Shown piece by piece: positions 58,852 to 64,000 of a DNA stretch of 64,000 bases. Each line of letters begins with the position of its first letter. Position 1 is the first letter of the stretch. Source of the DNA: Streptomyces sp. SID13726 (GTDB lineage: Bacteria > Actinomycetota > Actinomycetes > Streptomycetales > Streptomycetaceae); assembly GCF_010548375.1 (NCBI RefSeq), contig NZ_JAAGLY010000005.1:62001-126000 (forward strand), given 5' to 3'. The position numbers were made by a program, and so were the translations under genes. Under the pieces are notes generated by a model that was not told where the DNA came from, did not search any database, and worked only from the letters and a program-made list of their open reading frames with translations.

Positions 58852-61758
58852 TTGCGTACCACGCGTGAAAACCCCAGTGGAAGGCACCGCTGGGTGCCGA
58901 GAAGCAGGCGCGGGAGAATACTCGCGGCCTCCGGCATGTCCGTATTGGCGCTGGCGCTCGTCGCTCCTCTCGCGTCCGCGGCCCTCACCAACCCCTCCGA
59001 CCCGACCCCACCGGTCTCGGCGGACCACGTCACCGACACCTCCCGACTGCCCTCGGGCTGGCAGAAGTCCGGCGACCGGATCGTCACCTACGACGGCGAC
59101 GGCACCGGACTGCACGTCCTGGTCGCCGACGCGGCCGACGCCTACAAGTGGCACACCGCGGCCACCCTCTCCGAGCCCGGCGTCGACACCGACCAGTGGA
59201 TCGGCCAGACCTGTCTGACCGGCTCCGGCGACCGGGCCGTCGTGGTCTACGCGCCCCGGCAGGCCGTCAACGACCAACAGGGCTTCCAGCAGGGCGCGTT
59301 CGCCGCCGTGGTCGACCTGGCCGACGGCAGCGTGACCAAGCTGCCCGAGCTGGTCTCGCTCGCCTACTTCAACCCCGGCTGCGGCTCCGGCGAACAGGCC
59401 GTGCTGACCCGCCCGCAGGGCGACGGCACCGAACTGCTCACCGTCGACACCGCGCGGGCGAAGCTGGTGCGGCAGCAGACCGTCGCCGGGCAGCTGACCT
59501 CCGCCGTGCCCTTCGGGGACGGCATCGCGGCCGCCAACGGCGACTCCGTGGTCTCGGTGGACGCCAAGGGCGCCACCAGCACCCTCGCCAAGACCGGCGG
59601 CACGCCGTTCCGGCTGGTCCCGGACGCCCACAGCGGGCTCGCCTACCAGGTCCCCGACGGGGCGAAGGTGCAGGTCCGCCGGGTCACCTCGGCGGGCACC
59701 GACAAGGTCCTCGGCTCCGGCACGCTGGGCTCCCTCGCGGTGCGCGGCACCGGCGGCCGGGTCTTCGTGACCGGCACGGCCGCCGAGGACGCCGTGAAGT
59801 CCCTGCCGAAGAGCTGGCGGACGCTGGACGTACCGGCCACCGCCGAGGTCTCCAGCACCGGCGATCTCGCGCTGACCTCCGTCGGCAACGGCTCCGAGGC
59901 GTCCGGCGGCAAGAAGGCCGCCGCGGGCACCGCGCAGCCCGTCGGCATCGACGCGGTGCTGCCCGGCAGCGACACCCGCCTCGACTTCACGGTGAAGCCG
60001 AAGGGCGCCGCCGCCCAGGGCACCGAGCAGTCCCCGGCCCTCTCCGAGGGCGTGCACACGGACAGCGTGACCCCGGGCGACGACGACCCGTCGACCTCCA
60101 CCACCGACCCCGACCGCGCCTGCGCCGTCACCCGCAACGACCCGAAGCTCCAGTCGCTCCAGCCCTCGACCGCGCAGGCCGAGTGGGCGACGGACCTCGC
60201 CGTGCAGGGCAAGCTCGACGTGCGCCGACGCAGCGGCTGGAACGGCAGCGAGCTCCCGTCGTACACCCCGCAGGGCCTGTTCCCGTCCACCCCGCTCAAG
60301 GGCGGCGGCCGGGTCCCCGCGCAGATCATGCTCGGGGTGCTCTCCCAGGAGTCCAACCTGCTCCAGGCCAGCTCCCGGGCGGCGGCAGGCGAGAGCAGCA
60401 ACTTCATCCAGGGCGGCTACTACGGCAACGCCGGCAGCGTCCACACCGTCAACTGGGCCGCCGCCGACTGCGGTTACGGCATCGCCCAGGTGACCAGCGG
60501 CATGGCCGAGGGGGACACCACCTACACCGCCGAACAGCAGCAGGCGATCACCGTGGACTACGCGGCCAACATCGCCGCCGGTCTCCAGATCCTCCAGGAC
60601 AAGTGGAACCAGCTGTACGACAAGGGCCTGCTCGTCAACGGCGGCGACCCGAAGTACCTGGAGAACTGGTGGCTCGCGCTGTGGGCCTACAACAGCGGCT
60701 TCAACCTGCCCAGCTCGACGGACGCGAGCGCCCCGTGGGGCCTTGGCTGGTTCAACAACCCGGCCAACGGCCTCTACCCGGCCGACCGCAAGATGTTCCT
60801 GTCCTCCGGCTACGACGACGCCCGCAACCCCAACCTGTGGACGTACCCGGAGCGGGTCCTCGGCTGGGCGGCCTACTCCCAGCAGAAGACCGACCCGGCG
60901 ACCGGTGGGACCGTCAAGTCGTTCACCGTCGGCGACTGGCCCACGGGCAACGCGCCCGACGCGCAGCCGGCGTACGACACCTTCTGCGAGCCCACGGTCA
61001 ACGACTGCGACATCACCAAGCCGCACAAGGTCGAGGGCTCCAGCCAGCCCGTGGGTCCCTGCCAGCGCGACGACTTCAAGTGCTGGTGGAACGAGCCGGT
61101 GAAGTGGACGGACTGCGCGGCCACTTGCGGCACCGAGGTGCTCAAGTACGCGACGCACGACCCCGAGCCGAAGGTCACCTCGCCGCGTCCGGCGGCCTGC
61201 GCGTCCACGCTCCCCGCGAACGCGCTGATCGTGGACGACGTGCCGAACACGGTGAAGTTCCGGGTCGGTTCGGCCAACCCCTGTGCGGGCCAGCGGAACT
61301 GGACCAGCCGGGGCACCCTGAAGTTCACCTTCGGGTCGGCGCAGCAGAACGGCGCGACCGTCTACCCGTCGAAGATCGACTTCCATCAGCTGGGCGCCGG
61401 GTTCGGCGGGCACTTCTGGCTCACCCACACCCGGGTGCCGAGCTTCACCGACTCGGTGGTCACCGGCACCTGGACGCCGGACCGGAAGATCGCCGGGTCG
61501 GCGGAGGTCATGGTGCACCTGCCCGACCACGAGGCGAACACGCCGTCGGCCACCTACCGGATCGACCTCGGTGACGGGACGGTCGTGGAGAAGACGATCT
61601 CCCAGGACACCGGGGGCAAGAACGCCTGGGTGTCGCTGGGGTCGTACGACTTCAAGGGCACGCCGAGTGTGTCGTTGCGGTCGGACACGGCGGACGGGAC
61701 GGGGGACGCGTCGATCGCCTGGGACGCGCTGGCGTTCGTGCCGGTGAAGGGGAAGTAG
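58852..61758 (+). CDS. Large secreted protein with lytic-transglycosylase-like and golvesin-like domains
   Basis: 968 aa from TTG 58852 (AGGCGGA upstream; no in-frame ATG or GTG is better). Signal peptide ends near ASAALT (about residue 44). A beta-propeller-like first third (to about residue 350) and a Ser/Thr linker follow. A lysozyme-like segment then appears, with PAQIMLGVLSQESNLLQASS, CGYGIAQVTSGM and WWLALWAYNSGFN. The C-terminal golvesin-like domain runs from about residue 795 (NALIVDDVPNTVKFRVGSAN) to SIAWDALAFVP. The architecture resembles the front part of very large actinobacterial secreted proteins that continue into toxin modules; here it ends after the golvesin domain. Probably extracellular and wall-active. 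Confidence 0.85.
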   Translation: MRTTRENPSGRHRWVPRSRRGRILAASGMSVLALALVAPLASAALTNPSDPTPPVSADHVTDTSRLPSGWQKSGDRIVTYDGDGTGLHVLVADAADAYKWHTAATLSEPGVDTDQWIGQTCLTGSGDRAVVVYAPRQAVNDQQGFQQGAFAAVVDLADGSVTKLPELVSLAYFNPGCGSGEQAVLTRPQGDGTELLTVDTARAKLVRQQTVAGQLTSAVPFGDGIAAANGDSVVSVDAKGATSTLAKTGGTPFRLVPDAHSGLAYQVPDGAKVQVRRVTSAGTDKVLGSGTLGSLAVRGTGGRVFVTGTAAEDAVKSLPKSWRTLDVPATAEVSSTGDLALTSVGNGSEASGGKKAAAGTAQPVGIDAVLPGSDTRLDFTVKPKGAAAQGTEQSPALSEGVHTDSVTPGDDDPSTSTTDPDRACAVTRNDPKLQSLQPSTAQAEWATDLAVQGKLDVRRRSGWNGSELPSYTPQGLFPSTPLKGGGRVPAQIMLGVLSQESNLLQASSRAAAGESSNFIQGGYYGNAGSVHTVNWAAADCGYGIAQVTSGMAEGDTTYTAEQQQAITVDYAANIAAGLQILQDKWNQLYDKGLLVNGGDPKYLENWWLALWAYNSGFNLPSSTDASAPWGLGWFNNPANGLYPADRKMFLSSGYDDARNPNLWTYPERVLGWAAYSQQKTDPATGGTVKSFTVGDWPTGNAPDAQPAYDTFCEPTVNDCDITKPHKVEGSSQPVGPCQRDDFKCWWNEPVKWTDCAATCGTEVLKYATHDPEPKVTSPRPAACASTLPANALIVDDVPNTVKFRVGSANPCAGQRNWTSRGTLKFTFGSAQQNGATVYPSKIDFHQLGAGFGGHFWLTHTRVPSFTDSVVTGTWTPDRKIAGSAEVMVHLPDHEANTPSATYRIDLGDGTVVEKTISQDTGGKNAWVSLGSYDFKGTPSVSLRSDTADGTGDASIAWDALAFVPVKGK

Positions 61759-61782
61759 TGCCTCTGCCGCGCCGTCGTGGCC

Positions 61783-61806
61783 GGTCGCGCAGTTCTCCGC
61801 GCCCCT
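61783..61806 (+). repeat. Dispersed intergenic repeat, copy 4
   Basis: Differs from the core by one base (GCGCAGTTCTCCGCGCCCC). Confidence 0.75.
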
Positions 61807-61922
61807 GAAAGCCGTGACTGAACCGGCGTAGTCCACTGAGCGCCCGCCGTCGATCCACCGGAGCGACGGCGGGCGTTCCCCTGCACGCACCAGCCCTCTC
61901 GACACCGGCCACCCCCACCCAC

Positions 61923-61950
61923 CTGGGGGCGCGGGGAACTGCGCGACCGG
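61923..61950 (-). repeat. Dispersed intergenic repeat, copy 5 (inverted)
   Basis: Reverse complement of the core repeat, including the flanking GGTCGC part. Confidence 0.78.
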
Positions 61951-61997
61951 CCCCCACCGGACCCGCACCCGCCGACGGCCATCCCCCGGAGGGGGAC

Positions 61998-62612
61998 TCA
62001 CCCCAGAGACACCCCCGCGCGTGCCGCCTCCACGAACGCCGTGATCAGGGCCGGGTCCTTGACGCCCCGGCTCGCCTCCACCCCGCTGGAGACGTCGACG
62101 CCCCAGGGGCGGGTGACGTCCACGGCCTCGCGGACGTTCTCCGGGGTGAGGCCGCCCGCCAGGAGCCACTTCTCGCCCGCGCCCGCGATCTGCTTCCTCG
62201 ACCAGTCCCACGCGATGCCGGAACCCGGCACCGGGGCGTCGAGGAGGAGCATGTCCTCGCCGAGTTCGCCGCAGCGCGGCACGGCGTCGCCGAAGGCCGC
62301 CGCGCGGATCAACGTCCAGCCGCCGCCGGAGAGTTCGGCGTAGTAGGCGCGGTCCTCGGGACCGTGCAGCTGGACCGCCCCGATGCCCGACCCGGCGGCC
62401 GCGGAGCGTACGTACTCGAGAGGTTCGCGGCGGAAGACCCCCACGGTCAGGATGTGCTCCGGCACCCGGGCGGCCAGCCGGGCGGCCGTCGCGGGGTCGA
62501 TGCGGCGCGGGCTCTCGGAGAAGACGAACCCGATGGCGTCGGCGCCGGCCTCGACGGCCGTGTCGACGTCCTGCTCGGTCCGCAGGCCGCAGATCTTCAC
62601 GAAGAGGGTCAT
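61998..62612 (-). CDS. trpF: Phosphoribosylanthranilate isomerase
   Basis: 204 aa from ATG 62610-62612 (MTLFVKICGLRTEQDVDTAV). TIM-barrel PRA isomerase that converts N-(5-phosphoribosyl)anthranilate to CdRP in tryptophan synthesis. The catalytic Cys (KICGL), the GADAIGFVFSESPRRI strand, the general acid Asp (LLLDAPVPGSG), and the phosphate-binding ends LAGGLTPENV and GVDVSSGVE are all present. In Streptomyces this step is usually done by the bifunctional PriA, so a separate trpF is unexpected. No other trp genes are adjacent. Short spacing excludes the longer start at 62678. Confidence 0.9.
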   Translation of the reverse strand: MTLFVKICGLRTEQDVDTAVEAGADAIGFVFSESPRRIDPATAARLAARVPEHILTVGVFRREPLEYVRSAAAGSGIGAVQLHGPEDRAYYAELSGGGWTLIRAAAFGDAVPRCGELGEDMLLLDAPVPGSGIAWDWSRKQIAGAGEKWLLAGGLTPENVREAVDVTRPWGVDVSSGVEASRGVKDPALITAFVEAARAGVSLG

Positions 62613-62665
62613 GCGGCCAACCGTATCCAATTCGTATCCATGAACAACGATCACATACGTAACCG

Positions 62666-62694
62666 TTGACGCGGCCATGGCAAGCGCTTACCGT
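62666..62694 (+). promoter_or_regulatory. Promoter with overlapping operator upstream of the pectate lyase gene
   Basis: TTGACG (62666-62671) and TACCGT (62689-62694) are spaced by 17 bp. The palindrome GGCAAGCGCTTACC (62679-62692, 12 of 14 symmetrical, core AAGCGCTT) fills the spacer and the -10, as for a LacI-family repressor or cre-like site. The regulator is not in this window. Confidence 0.6.
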
Positions 62695-62740
62695 CCCGAA
62701 GGATAAGTGCCCCCGTCGCCGCACACCATGGAGACGAACG

Positions 62741-64000
62741 ATGCACCTGAGATCCTTCATCGCATCCGCCGGCCTCGTCGCCGGCACGCTCGTCGCACTG
62801 TCCGGCACCACCGCGCAGGCCGCCACCACCCGGTACGAGGCCGAGACCGGCCCCGCCATCTGCACCGGAGCCATCGAGACCGAGTACGCCGGCTACTCCG
62901 GCAGCGGTTTCTGCAACGGCACCAACGCGACCGGCGCCTACGCCCAGTTCACCGTCTCCGCGGCCTCGGCGGGCACGGCCACTCTGAGCGTCCGCTTCGC
63001 CAACGGCACCACCACCGCCCGCGCCGCGGACATCATCGTGAACGGCTCCACGGTGTCGTCGGCGTCCTTCGAGTCCACCGGCGCCTGGACCGGCTGGACC
63101 AACAAGACCCTCACCGTCCCGGTGAACTCGGGCACCAACACGGTCCGGCTGAACCCGACCAGCGCCAACGGGCTGCCCAACGTCGACTATGTGGACGCCG
63201 AGACGTCCGGTACGACCACCCCGCCCGCCGCCGGCACCCTGTACGTGTCGCCGAGCGGCACCGACGGCGCGGCCGGCACGTCGACCGCGCCCACCACGCT
63301 CACCTCGGCGATCAGCCGCGTCTCGTCCGGCGGCACGATCTACCTGCGCGGAGGGACGTACACCTACTCCTCGACGGTGACCATCCCGGCCGGCGGCAAC
63401 GGCACCTCGGCCGCCCGCACCACGCTCGCCGCCTACCCGGGCGAGACGCCGGTGCTCAACTTCGCGGCGCAGAGCGAGAGTTCGTCCAACCGCGGGATCC
63501 AGCTGAACGCCGACTACTGGAAGATCCAGGGCCTGGTCGTCGAGCGGGCCGGGGACAACGGCATCTACGTCGGCGGCAGCCACAACGTCATCGAGCGCAC
63601 GGTGACCCGCTACAACCGGGACACCGGGCTCCAGTTGGGCCGTATCTCGTCCTCGACCCCGGCGAGCGCGTGGCCGTCGGACAACCTGATCCTGAGCGCC
63701 GAGTCGCACGACAACGCCGACTCCGACGGCGAGGACGCCGACGGCTTCGCGGCGAAGCTGACCACCGGCACCGGGAACGTGTTCCGGTACACCGTCTCGC
63801 ACAACAACATCGACGACGGCTGGGACCTCTACACCAAGACCGACACCGGCGCGATCGGCCCGGTGACCGTGGAGTACTCCCTGTCGTACAACAACGGCAC
63901 GCTCAGCGACGGCTCCCAGGCCGGCAACGGCGACCGCAACGGCTACAAGCTCGGCGGCGACGACATCGCGGTCGACCACGTGGTGCGCAACAGCATCGCC
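62741..64000 (+). CDS. Secreted CBM35-pectate lyase (PL9-like), truncated by window end
   Basis: 420 codons visible from ATG 62741, preceded by GGAGA 6 nt upstream; the 3' end lies outside. Signal peptide ends near TAQAAT (residue 28). A CBM35-type module covers about residues 29-150 (RYEAETGPAICTGAIETEYA; LPNVDYVDAE). A Thr/Pro linker (SGTTTPPAAG) leads to a right-handed parallel beta-helix (TLYVSPSGTDGAAGTSTAPT; GGTIYLRGGTYTYSS). DGEDADGFAAKLTTGTGNVF and NNIDDGWDLYTKTD match the family 9 polysaccharide lyases. It should cleave polygalacturonate outside the cell by beta-elimination. A cre/LacI-like operator over its promoter fits carbon-source control. Confidence 0.9.
   Translation, partial: MHLRSFIASAGLVAGTLVALSGTTAQAATTRYEAETGPAICTGAIETEYAGYSGSGFCNGTNATGAYAQFTVSAASAGTATLSVRFANGTTTARAADIIVNGSTVSSASFESTGAWTGWTNKTLTVPVNSGTNTVRLNPTSANGLPNVDYVDAETSGTTTPPAAGTLYVSPSGTDGAAGTSTAPTTLTSAISRVSSGGTIYLRGGTYTYSSTVTIPAGGNGTSAARTTLAAYPGETPVLNFAAQSESSSNRGIQLNADYWKIQGLVVERAGDNGIYVGGSHNVIERTVTRYNRDTGLQLGRISSSTPASAWPSDNLILSAESHDNADSDGEDADGFAAKLTTGTGNVFRYTVSHNNIDDGWDLYTKTDTGAIGPVTVEYSLSYNNGTLSDGSQAGNGDRNGYKLGGDDIAVDHVVRNSIA

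Larger units (their letters stand above)
61759..61997. other. Inverted repeat copies between convergent genes
   Basis: Two copies (61783-61806 forward, 61923-61950 inverted) of the dispersed repeat form a long-range stem between the golvesin-domain gene and trpF. No coding potential is seen in this 239-bp gap. Confidence 0.7.

Noticed and set aside
58747..62874. A 1375-codon open frame on the minus strand opposite the golvesin-domain and trpF genes
   Set aside because: Composition-driven shadow: the product is Gly/Ala/Val/Arg-rich with no domain, and the plus strand carries recognisable genes.

Overview
This is high-GC chromosomal DNA of a Streptomyces-type actinobacterium. The base composition is GC-rich throughout, GTG and TTG starts are common, and most ORFs have long shadow ORFs on the opposite strand. 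The gene families also point there: snapalysin with a divergent LysR regulator, a WhiJ/AbaA-like XRE + DUF397 + HATPase cluster, GAF-ANTAR proteins, LAETG sortase substrates and DUF4232 lipoproteins. No phage structural genes, intact transposase, rRNA, tRNA or CRISPR array were seen. Genes are mostly short monocistrons in divergent or convergent pairs.

Region by region. 1-6 kb: methionyl-tRNA synthetase (cut by the window edge), a VWA-domain protein with a long Ala/Glu/Pro-rich arm, and a Tat-exported PhoX phosphatase behind a PHO box. 6-15.6 kb: LysR regulator and snapalysin, an operon of alpha/beta hydrolase, EEP-family protein and FUSC transporter, a MocR-type regulator, a HAD acid phosphatase, an SH3-domain secreted protein and membrane proteins. 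15.8-25.7 kb: a protein that may be a degenerate caspase fold, M20 peptidase, MscS-like helix protein, an NLP (necrosis-inducing-like) secreted protein, an nSTAND-WD40 gene broken by an amber codon, a TerB protein and a Uma2 nuclease. 25.7-34 kb: XRE-TPR regulator with a palindromic operator, an ArsP-type permease with a DUF1980-like partner carrying repeat expansions, two GAF-ANTAR proteins, lipoproteins and a shrunken RibD-like reductase.

34.1-38.3 kb is the most unusual stretch. A zinc-ribbon protein is followed by a three-gene cassette of visibly lower GC: a DUF4062 (TIR/nucleoside-deoxyribosyltransferase-like) protein, a uracil-phosphoribosyltransferase homologue with altered catalytic motifs, and a DUF1653 protein. 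Next comes a short, editing-domain-free threonyl-tRNA synthetase. It is preceded by a 20-codon leader ORF with three consecutive Thr codons and a terminator hairpin, which is the layout of ribosome-mediated attenuation.

38.4-49.2 kb: nucleoside hydrolase, ArsR-like regulator, a secreted I36-like protein downstream of 20-bp tandem repeats, the WhiJ/AbaA-like cluster, an MFS transporter with an upstream micro-ORF, a repeat-rich intergenic region, an LAETG surface protein and a GH13 alpha-glucosidase whose stop codon abuts a roughly 180-bp MITE-like element. 49.4-64 kb: DUF4142 protein, membrane proteins, a 2OG-oxygenase-like protein, a LuxR-type STAND regulator, small membrane proteins, a methyltransferase, a large secreted golvesin-domain protein, a stand-alone trpF (unexpected where PriA normally does this step) and a CBM35-pectate lyase cut by the window edge, with an operator-like palindrome over its promoter.

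All family assignments come from reading translated sequence; no searches were run.
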